From contig OU862913.1 in assembly GCA_917880885.1 (NCBI GenBank), positions 24,623,286 to 24,687,285 on the forward strand: 64,000 nt of DNA. Reading direction: 5' to 3'. Shown here piece by piece: positions 33,128 to 42,836 of the stretch. The stretch's first letter is position 1. Each line of letters starts with the position of its first letter. This DNA comes from Limnephilus marmoratus (Eukaryota > Arthropoda > Insecta > Trichoptera > Limnephilidae). The translations under genes and the position numbers were made by a program. The notes under the pieces are model-generated. The model made no database searches, had not been told where the DNA came from, and worked only from the letters and a program-made list of their open reading frames with translations.

Positions 33128-34140
33128 GTATTTAATTTCAGTTTTTGCAATTTTAGGTTAGGTTACACTTTACCGGTAGAATTATAAAATCACATGAAAT
33201 TATTAATTATCACAAATAGGAATAAAATTTCCACGAATCGTCGCATTTTTATTATGCACAGATTTCGGAAATCACACTACTGTTCAACTTAAATAAACAC
33301 TACAAGAAAAAAACTAAATACCTACGTTTGATAGATGGTGAAAGATGCATCAAAATTACATTTTTATTCAAAGTTCAAAATGTCCCGTACAAACTATGAC
33401 GTTATATAAATAGACTCGCCATAGTCTCACATGCTTGCAAAATAATGTGGCAAGTAAGCAACACTCTTTTGTTTTCAGCGGTTTTCAGTAATTTCTTAAT
33501 TCAAAAGTTATTCATGTATTAAAAAGAAATGCTACATCCACACCGAAGCCAAACTTCCAACTCAAACTACCAACGCAAGGACTACCCTTCTACACAATCC
33601 GAAAGTTTGAAGTTGGAAGTTGGCCTCAGTGTGGCCGTACCATAAGACAATCAAAGAATGTGTGTTTTTTCTCTAATGACACACAAAATTGTGGAACGGG
33701 GAACATGAACATTAATTGTATTGCTTATAATAATAAGTAATTTGTGCGTATATATGAATGAAATGTTATTTCTTCACTTTTACTACACTGTTTGGCGTGT
33801 TTGGAAACATTTTCTCATCGTACAGGAGGGCATTTTGGAGCTTTTTAAATGCAATTTTCCTACTGGTAAGACACGACCCTACTCGACGAGTGACAGTTTA
33901 GTACTAAAGTACTAGAAATCGAGACCAGTGCAATTGTCTTTCTTTTGACTTCCCACTTTGAGATTTCTACCCCGCGTCTTACAGTATATAACATCTTTGC
34001 ATACAAAATGATTATTTTTCTGCCATTTTAAATATCTTTTATATGGATTAAAATTTGCGTGAGCTTCCTTGCAATCTAAATACGCGTGAATTACTTAGTT
34101 AACCGAAACTAAGAATGTAATATCATTTTGTGCATAACAG
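33128..34140 (+). other. PARS2 intron 1, proximal part
   Basis: Unique-looking AT-rich sequence, with a foldback pair at 33537-33633 (CCACACCGAAGCCAAACTTCC against GGAAGTTGGCCTCAGTGTGG). No gene seen. Confidence 0.5.
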
Positions 34141-34149
34141 TTATAGTGA

Positions 34150-34350
34150 TTTATTTGGGGATGCTGTTTGGAAGGCCTTTTTAGGGAAAGGAAGTATTGA
34201 AAGTTCATGTAAAGAAAAGGGTATAAGCGGTGGGTAGGAATCTGGAAGTCAAGGTGTCCAGGAGTGACAGACGTATGAATTCATCCGACTGGAGAGATCA
34301 AAAGGACTCCCTCAACCAATCTCTCACGATCCGGCCCGCCACGCAGAAGA
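34150..34350 (-). mobile_element. CR1-like LINE 3' tail, degraded
   Basis: Minus-strand copy of the same tail as 24254-24645 (GGTGGGTAGGAATCTGG block), with the terminal hairpin partly lost. Confidence 0.55.
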
Positions 34351-34599
34351 TCAAAATATTTCCGCCTTGCAATAAAATCAAAATAAATTAAATATTTCTG
34401 GAATGCATCTGAAAACTATCTAACTATAGCTGAATGCATATGAAATCTTTTGGAAAGGTGATGAAATACGTTTTCAAATTTTATTATTCAATATAAACAA
34501 ATAATTTTACATAAGGTAACATAAAAAAGTTTTAAAAATGGCTCACCTCACATTTATTCTAATTAAAATTACTGATAATGAAAAAAATTAAAACACATA

Positions 34600-34875
34600 A
34601 TTTATTAGGTAATCTATTTATGTATATAAAAATCAATTTATGCTTTCTTGTTACCTTGTACGTTTCTTATGCATTGCTAAACCATTCATCCGATTGAGAA
34701 GAAACTTTGGGGATTTGATAAGCGCATGCCCGCAATGGTGTCTATATAATATATGTAAAGGAAATATATTCCATTTAAATTTGAATCCAGTACTGTCAGT
34801 TAGAATGCGATTATCAATTGTCACTTGTTTTGTTTTCCTATTATTTGATTGTAAAATATGAGATTTTATTGTTAA
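34600..34875 (+). mobile_element. Helitron-like head
   Basis: Starts like other copies here (GTATATAAAAATCAATTTATG) and carries the CCATTCATCCGATTGAGA and AAACTTTGGGGATTTGAT blocks seen at 35605-36015 and 39220-39420. The 3' end is not seen; a Harbinger MITE interrupts at 34876. Confidence 0.5.
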
Positions 34876-35467
34876 GCATTCCGATCTCGGCAGTCGCGGC
34901 CCGGCAGTCGCGACCAGCTGCCGCGACCCATTATCACTGCTGTGCGGCGCTGCCAGAAGCTTTCGGATAGCAGCGTCCGCGGCCCGGGCAGCGACTGCCA
35001 ACCGCAGTAGACAAGCAGAAGTTAGTGCGAACAGTTGTGCATTGCAGTCGTGTATTGAACATTAACTATGTCTGACAATTTCAATGAACGAAAGCGAGAA
35101 CTTGTGAAGAGACTGATACTGGACGAAGAAGAGGATGATGAAATAATGTTGCTCTTACTTTCATCAAAAAGGAATAATTAATAATAATATTTAATAATTA
35201 TTAATAATAATAGCTCCTTAATTCATAATCTGCTAAAATATTGAAAGAAAATATTGAAAAAAAGTCACTGGCAGCTCGACCATACCGCTACCGGAGTGGC
35301 TCGGCGGCGCTGCCAGGGTCGCGCGCAGGCCACGCCCCCCGGCCGCGCTGCACGGTCGCTTGTGTCGGAAAGTATTGCATACAAATCCCTACAAAGCGGT
35401 ACGGCGCGACCACGGCAGCGGCTGCAGGGCCGCGGCTGCCGGGCCGCGACTGCCAAGATCCGAATGC
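34876..35467. mobile_element. Harbinger-like MITE with GC-rich inverted repeats
   Basis: Inverted ends GCATTCCGATCTCGGCAGTC and the complement of GCATTCGGATCTTGGCAGTC, continuing as GCGGCCCGGCAG. Flanks TAA and TAC are close to the 3-bp TWA duplication of PIF/Harbinger. The inside carries the small ORF at 35068-35181. The arms are extremely GC-rich compared with the surroundings. Confidence 0.65.
35068..35181 (+). CDS. 37-residue ORF, start of a Harbinger-type protein
   Basis: Encodes MSDNFNERKRELVKRLILDE followed by EEDDEIMLLLL, an acidic-leucine start typical of PIF/Harbinger transposases, then stops. Probably a leftover of the transposase start in a deletion derivative; no promoter evidence. 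Confidence 0.4.
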   Translation: MSDNFNERKRELVKRLILDEEEDDEIMLLLLSSKRNN

Positions 35468-35599
35468 TACCTTTAGAAGAAACCATTCAAAGGAAAGTGA
35501 TATAAATAAACATAAATGTCATTTCTTTGTTAAAAAACTTTGCAACACAAGTGTTTTATTTATAAATTAATAGAAAGGAATTAAACCTCTCAACTTATT

Positions 35600-36015
35600 A
35601 TATACATAATATATCTGGCATCATGAAATTATGGATTGGTAAACCGTTCATCCGATTGAGATGAAACTTTAGGGATTTGATACACGCATGCCGGCGATGG
35701 TTTATATATATATATATATAATAGTGAGCTCTGGCATCATGAAATTATGCATTGCTAAATCATTCATCTGATTGAGATGAAACTTTGGGGATTTGAAGTG
35801 CGCATGCCCGCGATGGTTTCTGTATATAATAGTGAGCTCTGGCGTCATGAAGTTATGCATTGCTAAACCATTCATGCGATTGAGAAGAAACTTTGGGGAT
35901 TTGATAAGCGCATGCTCATGATGGTTTCTATATATATATAATAGTAAGCTCTGGCATCATGAAATTATGCGTTGCTAAACCATTCATCCGATTGCGATGA
36001 AACTTTGGTGAGTTA
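35600..36015 (+). repeat. Four tandem units of about 115 bp (Helitron-derived)
   Basis: Each unit has CTCTGGCATCATGAAATTATG, CCATTCATCCGATTGAGATG and AAACTTTGGGGATTTGAT in the same order. Units start about 35615, 35730, 35838 and 35948. The same unit occurs twice at 39225-39420. Confidence 0.8.
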
Positions 36016-36185
36016 TTGTGCGCACGATCCGGAAGGTTTCATCAAATGTATTATAAACATTTTATGTTAAAAAATTCCGAAAGTTTCATAAATTTTTTTC
36101 AAATTGCGGTCGATTCATTAAGGTGTATAATTATTTTGCAGTTAATTTTTAGAATTTATTATACATATAGTTTACTCTTTTTACA

Positions 36186-36735
36186 GGCGTACTGTACAGG
36201 GCCCGCAGATACTTTAATAGTACACAACTGCTAACCCTGTACAAATCACAAGTGCGCCCCACGGTTGAATTTGACAGCCACCTCTGGTCTGGAGCCCTGA
36301 AATACCTAAAAAAACCCTTGACTCTGTGCAGAATCGGGCGGTCCGTTTGATAGATTCTCCCATCTTAACAAACGGATTGCAATCTTTAGAGCACAGGCGT
36401 CAGGTGGGAAAGCTGTCCTTGTTCTACCGGTATTACAATGGAAGATGCTCCGAGGAACTAGCATCATTGATTGAGTCGGGAAACACGCCAAAAACGCACC
36501 CAACATTTGTACACGGTTCACATTATTGAGTTCAACAGCTCGGCTGTGGAATGATTTGCCGTCCTCTGTGTTTCCTCCTTCCTATAACACGGGTCTCTTC
36601 AAGACCCTTGTTCACTTCTTCCTCTTCTCAAAAAGACCCTCCAAACAGCATCTTCAAAGATGACATAGGCCCTGACGGAAATTATTTTCCTCCGGGCCTA
36701 CTGTGTGGAGTTGTAAAAAAAAAAAAAAAATTAAA
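36186..36735 (+). mobile_element. CR1-like LINE 3' end with RT C-terminal remnant
   Basis: The longest copy of this LINE family in the window. Coding traces: YKSQVRPTVEFDSHLWSGA, then QNRAVRLIDSPILT and LFYRYYNGRCSEEL (36326-36529), then a shift and YNTGLFKTLVHFF. These are the typical post-RT blocks. The 3' UTR keeps the stem CTCCAAACAG ... CTGTGTGGAG and a 17-base A run at 36716-36732. At least two frameshifts. Confidence 0.75.
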
Positions 36736-36846
36736 CTGTTTAGACCGTATTTATAACCATGATAGTAAGGAAGACACAACGATTTCTATGAGACCTGTGT
36801 GAGTTGTTCCGAAAACTGAACAAACCGAAGGGTTAAGTTAAGACTC

Positions 36847-37146
36847 TTAGATGGTTTTGATGCTCCGAACAAAAGTTGTGCAGTGTTCAAATAAACTAAA
36901 ATTTAAATCCCCGCTCTGCATGTTTTTACTGCTAGGCCCTGTGGGCGACTTTTCGTTCGGCTTCGCCCAGTTAGTGTTGGGGACCATTTTATAAATCCAA
37001 TAGGAACTGGCAAATTGCCCATTCCTCGGATCCACTGTCATCCAGTCATAGCTAGTCACCAGGACAAAGTAACCGGGACGGGCAATGACATCATTTGTAA
37101 TATATAGCCATGTGATACAACTAAGTACTACCGTCAATCTTTCCAT
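36847..37146 (-). CDS. Hypothetical small secreted-type protein
   Basis: A 99-residue ORF from a true ATG. The first 22 residues (MERLTVVLSCITWLYITNDV) look like a cleavable signal peptide. The mature part has SYDWMTVDPRNGQFASSYW and NTNWAKPNEKSPTGPSS, few cysteines, and no domain that I recognise. It lies antisense in PARS2 intron 1. A degraded copy including the 5' flank exists at 51420-51765, so the sequence is either a small dispersed gene family or part of an unrecognised repeat. The right border region (36723-36840) is repeat DNA. Confidence 0.45.
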   Translation of the reverse strand: MERLTVVLSCITWLYITNDVIARPGYFVLVTSYDWMTVDPRNGQFASSYWIYKMVPNTNWAKPNEKSPTGPSSKNMQSGDLNFSLFEHCTTFVRSIKTI

Positions 37147-37283
37147 ATCCGGAGAGATGCTACAAATTCACTAATTCATAGTACTTGTACCTAGGGGGGG
37201 CACGTCCCCGTGCGACCTGCTAACGGAAGTAGCGCCATCTATTGATAAATTCTTGAATTCTAAACCGGATTACAAAGGTAGCT

Positions 37284-37570
37284 TTGTTTGATATTTATAT
37301 GTACGCAGATGTAATTTGTGGTACGGCGCGTATGGCGTGCAGATGCTTCTTCTTGCGCCCTGTCCGTTCAACGTACATTGTCTATGCGGACTTTGTTTAC
37401 TGCGGCCCGGAACAGCTCTACGGTAGACTGGCCAAACCACTGTCTCAGCTTTTCAGCCATGAGGTTCTCCTTCTTCCAGGGCCCTGTCTTCCGGTAATCT
37501 TTCCCTGCATTATGAGATGCAAGATCTCATACTTCTCTGGATGTCTCATCACATGTCCAAGATATTGAAG
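37284..37570 (-). mobile_element. RTE-like LINE, 3' coding end
   Basis: The minus strand reads LQYLGHVMRHPEKYEILHLI followed by GKITGRQGPGRRRTSWLKSL and LFRAAVNKV, the conserved C-terminus of an insect RTE LINE. It continues upstream at 38266-38445, beyond a piggyBac MITE. Confidence 0.75.
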
Positions 37571-37593
37571 TTTTCGGATTTTTATAGTTTTAA

Positions 37594-38264
37594 CCGGTCA
37601 TCAACGTAAGCAGATATATGCGTTAAAAATACGACAGCAGTCAAGTACAATAAGCATGTTTATACGTCAACGCGCATGTGTCTCCATCGAAATCGTTCTA
37701 AGTCCGTTATTCTTTTAGTGACATGCCTAAAACAAAAAGTAAAAGGTCGATAGTGGATCAAGCTGTACATCCCTATCAAGTTGTCCATAGAAATACATAA
37801 CAAGAATATTCTGTCATTCGCGCAGTCTGACAAATAATTTTACCCGCCAAATTTCCTACGGGCAGCTCGACCGCGCTCGACATTGTTAATTTTTATTAAA
37901 TATTTTTATATGAAATGATAAAAAAGTGAGGTGACAAAAGTGTTTAATATACATTTATACAATAGAACAAGTATTGTTGTTTACATAATCTGTGATTTTA
38001 GTACCGTTTTCACATAAAAATATCATATGAGTCATTTTTACATTTTTTTAATGTTTTTATTCTAAATTTTAATATTTACAAATGTTAATATTTATTTGTA
38101 ATATAATAATTAGAAAGCTTATTTTGTAACCTTTCTAAAACAGTTTTTACTATTCGGCTACATTCAGAAATGTTTCATTTATAGAGCTTTAATTGTGAAG
38201 CGGTAATAACACAAAGTGTTCGTAAAATGTCATTTCATTTGAGACATCATAAGCAAATATTCGC
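37594..38264 (+). mobile_element. piggyBac-type MITE, copy 1
   Basis: Starts after TTAA; colinear with the copies at 39889-40560 and 45616-46288 over more than 600 bp (AACGTAAGCAGATATA, GCAGTCAAGTACAATAAGC and other blocks). The right terminal repeat is eroded. Inserted in an RTE LINE. Confidence 0.75.
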
Positions 38265-38265
38265 G

Positions 38266-38445
38266 AAAATAACTTCTTTTTCTTTATTCATCCGAACCAT
38301 AACATCTTCATTTGTAACCCTGTCCATCCAGCTTATTTTAAGTATTCTTCTGTAGATCCACATCTCGAATGCCTCAAATCGCTTAATTAGTTCTTCAGTA
38401 AGCGTCCATGCTTCCATAAAATAATATCGAAAACACACAGACGCT
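38266..38445 (-). mobile_element. RTE-like LINE, upstream part
   Basis: Minus strand reads YYFMEAWTLTEELIKRFEAF and MWIYRRILKISWMDRVTN ending RMNKEKE. With 37284-37570 it makes one element interrupted by the piggyBac MITE. Confidence 0.75.
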
Positions 38446-38481
38446 ACCCTATTAATACTGTTCGATATGAATATTTTCCAG

Positions 38482-38736
38482 TTGCTGTTTGAGCTGGGTC
38501 TAGTGCGCCCCCTGGGTGCTGCGGGGTGCTTCGCCCTGCTCCCACTGCTGCTGCGCTCCCGGGACAAGCTATGCCGCCTGGTGTCGGGGGCCCTGGAGGG
38601 CGCGGGGGCCCAGCCCACAGTCCTGCCGCTCTTGGCCCCCGAGGAAAGCTGGCGACGGAGCGGGAGACTGGAAGACGCAGGCGAGGAACTGATGAAGGTC
38701 GGAGATAGGCAGGGACGTTGTTACATCCTTAGTCCG
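38482..38736 (+). CDS. PARS2: Mitochondrial prolyl-tRNA synthetase, exon 2
   Basis: Eighty-five codons, phase 0 at both ends, between TTTTCCAG and the strong donor CCG|GTGAGT. The peptide carries the class II motif 1 region (ELGLVRPLGAAGCFALLPLL) and the ELMKVGDRQGRCYILSP segment leading into the ATP-binding TxE loop. The exon is strikingly GC-rich (roughly two thirds G+C) in an AT-rich neighbourhood. A minus-strand RTE LINE fragment ends only about 40 bp upstream of the acceptor, so the branch-point and pyrimidine-tract region abuts LINE-derived sequence. Confidence 0.9.
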
Positions 38737-38834
38737 GTGAGTGAAGAGAAAAGGTTCAGTGATAATAGATCATTGAAAAAAATTATACTAACCTAACCTA
38801 GCATAAATTTAATTTATTTTTATTTCTTGTTTTA

Positions 38835-39186
38835 TCTTTCTAATACTATAATGAGGAAAGATTTGATTGTTTGTTTGCATTGAATAGGCTCCGAAACTAC
38901 TGAACCGATTTGAAAAATTCTTTCACCAATTGAAAGCTACATTATCAGCGAGTAGGCTGTATATAATGGTAAGCTCTGGCGTTATGATATTTGTATAAAT
39001 GAAAATGTGTGTATTTCATATATTTTAGCGGCAGGGAGGAAAGGCAGGGGGAAGGTGGGGATTGCGGAGAGGGAAGACATGAGGTGGGGAAGGTGGAACG
39101 GAATGGGGATGCACGGGAAAGGACATGCAGGGAGAATCAATTTATTTCTTTGAATGGCATAGCAACGCATGCCAGGGACCATCTAG
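38835..39186 (+). mobile_element. Helitron with purine-rich interior
   Basis: Starts TCTTTCTAATACTATAATGA after an A; ends with the hairpin GCATAGCAACGCATGC and CTAG before a T. The interior 39030-39130 is almost all purines. Confidence 0.65.
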
Positions 39187-39640
39187 TCTATCTATGAAAA
39201 TCAAAATATGCTTGTATGTGCGTTTTTTTTTGCATTGCTAATCCATTCATCCGATTGTGATGAAACTTTGGGGATGTGATGTGGGTATGCCCACAATGGT
39301 TTCTATATACAATAGTGAGCTCTGGCGTAGTGAAATTATGCATTGCTTACAATTCATCCGATTGCGATGAAACTGGGGATTTGATGTGCGCATTCCCGTG
39401 GTGGGTGTGGGGAGGGGAGGACAAGAGGATGAAGGGGATGCGGGAGGGGGGGTTGTGGGATGGGGGAAGCGGGAGAGGGAAGAGGGAAGGCGGAGTGGGA
39501 TCGTGTGAAGGGGAGACGAAGGGGAGGCGAAAGGGGAACGGTAGAATGGGAAAGGACACACAGAAAGAAACATTTTCTTTATTAAGTGGCATTGCGGTTC
39601 GTCAGAAGGTATCTTACCATTGTAACAATTCAGGTACCAA
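39187..39640 (+). mobile_element. Second Helitron-family copy directly downstream
   Basis: Begins TCTATCTATGAAAATC right at the end of the previous Helitron, contains two of the 115-bp units (39225-39420), then a purine tract (39400-39560), then GGCATTGCGGTTCGTCAG, a degraded 3' end. Confidence 0.5.
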
Positions 39641-39888
39641 TGCAGAATTAAACTCAGTAATGAACCGACTGCACAGTGCAGGGAATAAATATTACATGAA
39701 CACCAACGGTACTGAATGTCTATTGGTCTATAAAAACATTTTTAAATCTGTATGTCTATCTTGATGTTTATAAAATTTCAAAATGTATCGAAATTTATAT
39801 GAATGTGCATCCTATGTCTTACTCTGTTTGTTGTTTTTAAGTTAAAATTTTTATATTTGATTCTTATTTTAATTGTTATATCTCTTAA

Positions 39889-40560
39889 CCCCTCCGCAAC
39901 GTAAGCAGATATATGCGTTAAAAATACGACAGCAGTCAAGTACAATAAGCGTGTTTACACGTCAGCGCGTGCGTCTCCATAGAAACCGTTATAACTCCGT
40001 TATTGTTTTAGTTACATCCGTAAAATAAAAAGTGAAAGGTCGATAGTGAATCATGCTGCACATCTCTATTCAAGTTGTCCATAGAAATAGATAAAAAGAA
40101 CATTCTGTCAGACGCGCAGTCTGACACATAATTTATCCCGCCAAATTTCCTACGGGCGCCCGACATTGTTAATTTTTATTAAATATTTTTATATGAAATC
40201 ATAAAAAGTGAAGTGACAAAAGTGTTTATTACACATTTATACAATAGAATAAGAATTGTTGTTTACATAATCTGTAATTTTAGTACCGTTTTCACCTAAA
40301 AACATCACGTGAGTCATTTTCACATTTTTTTAATCTTTGCATTCTAAATTTTAATATTTACAAATATTAATATTTATATGTAATATAATTATTCGAAAGC
40401 TTATTTTGTAACCTGTCTAAAACAGTTTTTACTATTCGGCTACGTTCAGAAATGTTTCATTTATAGAGCTTTAATTGTGAAGTGGTAATAATACAAAGTT
40501 TTCGTAAAATGTCATTTCGTTAAAGACATTAAAAGTGCACATTGGCGATTTTATGAGGGG
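39889..40560 (+). mobile_element. piggyBac-type MITE, copy 2 (complete)
   Basis: TTAA on both sides (39885-39888 and 40561-40564), ends CCCCTC ... GAGGGG. 672 bp, no ORF. Confidence 0.85.
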
Positions 40561-40582
40561 TTAATTCTTTGATTATATAATA

Positions 40583-41153
40583 CTAGCAGACTCGGCCATA
40601 TGTTGCTATGTTGCTGTGGCTAACAAAACACAACGCCATTACCCAACCTTTATAAAATCCACACCACCCGCTTGTCAGCTGCCCGCTGCCTGAATTGAAT
40701 ATTTGAATTTCTCGACTTTTCTTTACTATAGGTAATAAGCATGTTTTTATACACATAAACCTTCCTCTTGAATCACTCTATCTTTTGGTGAAAACCACAT
40801 GAATATCCGCTGCGTAGTTTAAAAGATCTATGCGCACATACATTTTGAGCGACTTCTTCAAATAAAATAATTCAAATCAAATACCTACTTACTCTAGGAC
40901 ATCTATTTTCCAATTTTTTCCGTAGAACGAATTTCAAAAGTGACCATAGTACGGCCCGCCAGCCGTTTTAAATCGCACAAAAATATGTTTTCTTTGAATT
41001 TCTCGGCTTTTCTCTAATATAATTTGCATGTATTATACATATAAACATTCCTCTTCAATCTATTGGTGAAAACTGTATGAAAATCCGTTGCGTAGTTTAA
41101 AAGATTAACGCGCACATACATTTTGAGCGACTTCATTTTATACTATGTAATGA
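40583..41153 (-). mobile_element. Helitron, minus strand
   Basis: On the minus strand it starts TCATTACATAGTATAAAATG after an A and ends GGCC-GAGTCTGCTAG before a T. It shares both ends with 3241-3800 but has a duplicated 5' portion (blocks around 40790-40860 and 41060-41140). Confidence 0.75.
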
Positions 41154-41296
41154 TACAGCGCTAATTGGGCGTATACAAATAAATAAATAAATTGTAACGC
41201 AGGTCGGGAATTCGCTAATTGGAGATAAACACATGTCATTACTTTGGTTGAACAGGGTTCTAACATTACTTTACATTGTTCTGAGATATATAGGTA

Positions 41297-41672
41297 CAGG
41301 GGGCTAAGGGACGTACTTGACTTACTTTAACCAGTGATACCTGACATTATTTGGAGTTAAAATTGTAAATGAAATTTTGGTCTTCGGTGACTTTTTTGAT
41401 GACTATTTTTTTTCTTTAATTTTTTCTTCAAAATCAAAAAAAAAAATTCTTCGGCATGTTGTCACTAATTACTCAGCCAAGTAACCGCCCAACTTCTTAC
41501 CTCACCCGCAATTGTTCAACACTTATTATATTTTTATGTTTTTGTAGAAAAAAAACGCAGCAAAAATGTCACCGGAGACCAAAATTTCATTTACATTTTT
41601 TACTCCAAACAATGTCAGGAATCACTGGTTAAAGTAAGTCAAGTACCTACATCCCTTAACACCATGTATTTT
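41297..41672. mobile_element. Foldback MITE of about 375 bp
   Basis: Arms of about 95 bp are inverted repeats sharing TTGACTTACTTTAACCAGTG and GACCAAAATTTCATTTAC. The duplication is unclear. Confidence 0.75.
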
Positions 41673-41734
41673 TTTTGCGGAGACGGTTTACGACGAGTTC
41701 CCGTGAGCACTTAGGCCATAGGCCCATTGTGCTA

Positions 41735-42320
41735 TCTATCTCCCATTTTGCCTCAATCTTTTAACAATAACCCAGTCCCTTTAATAAAGTTCACCAGAGT
41801 TGTCATTGGATATGTGGCTAAGTCTTCTGGTTGTACAGCAAGTCTCCCCAGGTATCTGAGCCTAGTTCCCACCAGGGCAGGACATTGGCACCATAAGTGA
41901 ATTGGAGTCTCTTCATCCTCTTCACATTTTCTACATCTATTAGTGCTTTCCACTCCCAATATCTGCATGTGTCTCCTGAGATGGCAGTATCCCGTTATTA
42001 GGCCTACCAGTTCCCTCAGCGAGTTTCTGTCCATATCGAGTAGTTTCCTGGTCCGACTGGGGTCGGGTCTGTTTATGAGTACTTTGGATTGCCTCATTCC
42101 GGGTGCCCTCTCCCATTCCTTCCAGTGCTGGGATTTCACCCACCTCTTAATATGTAATTTGGTGTGGCAAGCTGCTACTCCTACGGCCGGCTCGGATCCT
42201 GCAAGTGGTGCATTCGCCCCATTCCTTGCTAGTTCGTCAGCCCGCTCATTGCCCTCAATACCCTTATGTCCTGGTACCCATATCAGGGTTATTATATTGA
42301 GATTTTGGAATTCTATTAGA
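41735..42320 (-). mobile_element. R1/jockey-type LINE, RNase H and C-terminal fragment
   Basis: On the minus strand: WVPGHKGIEGNERADELAR (last RNase H motif), then an open frame to 41753 with RPDPSRTRKLLDMDRNSLR, the CCHC-like RCRKCEEDEETPIHLWCQC and a short tail. Truncated at the 5' side near 42320. Confidence 0.85.
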
Positions 42321-42329
42321 TAGTATTCA

Positions 42330-42836
42330 TATTCAATCTCACGTCGAACATATCACGTCGAAGGCTTTGAAAATGTTGGGATTTATACTTAGAGTAAGTT
42401 TAGTTTTCAAAAATCCACAAACATTTAAAATTCTCTACATATCCTACGTCAGAAGCCACCTGGAGTATGCCTCAACAGTGTGGAACCCTCATTGTTCTAC
42501 ATATAAAGCAAATCTAGAAAGAGTTTAGAAAAAGTTTATGAAGTATGTCTCTTATCGCGTGCGAAATAATGAAAACTGTGTCCCCATAAACCTTAAATCT
42601 CTTGATCAACGCTGAGATACCAGAGACCTTTTAATGCTCTATAAGATAATTCATAACATAACATTGATAGCCCGTACTTACTACAAAATATTCATTTCAG
42701 ATGTCCATTTAAAGTTACTCGATATCCGGACAAATTTTATATCCCTAAGAGCAATACAAATTACCCTGAAAATGTATTTATAAGAAGAAGCTGTAGCACA
42801 TTTAATAGATTATGCCCAAATATCGATGTGTTTAAT
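42330..42836 (+). mobile_element. CR1/Daphne-like LINE fragment
   Basis: Plus strand reads HITSKALKMLGFILR, ILYISYVRSHLEYASTVWNP and, after stops, TFNRLCPNIDVFN, the RT C-terminal region. The frame continues beyond the nested elements at about 45011-45050 (FFNTNLAKF). Base of a three-level nest in PARS2 intron 2. Confidence 0.7.

Noticed and set aside
35241..35570. Overlapping ORFs on both strands in a GC-rich patch
   Set aside because: They lie in the inverted repeat of the Harbinger-like MITE.
38247..38618. Minus-strand ORF of 123 codons over PARS2 exon 2
   Set aside because: Its 5' part is the antisense of exon 2 and its 3' part is an RTE LINE fragment; the fusion is chance.
39009..39573. 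ORFs of 60-160 codons in the purine-rich tracts
   Set aside because: Low-complexity Gly/Glu/Arg or Pro/Ser readings of a purine tract inside Helitrons.
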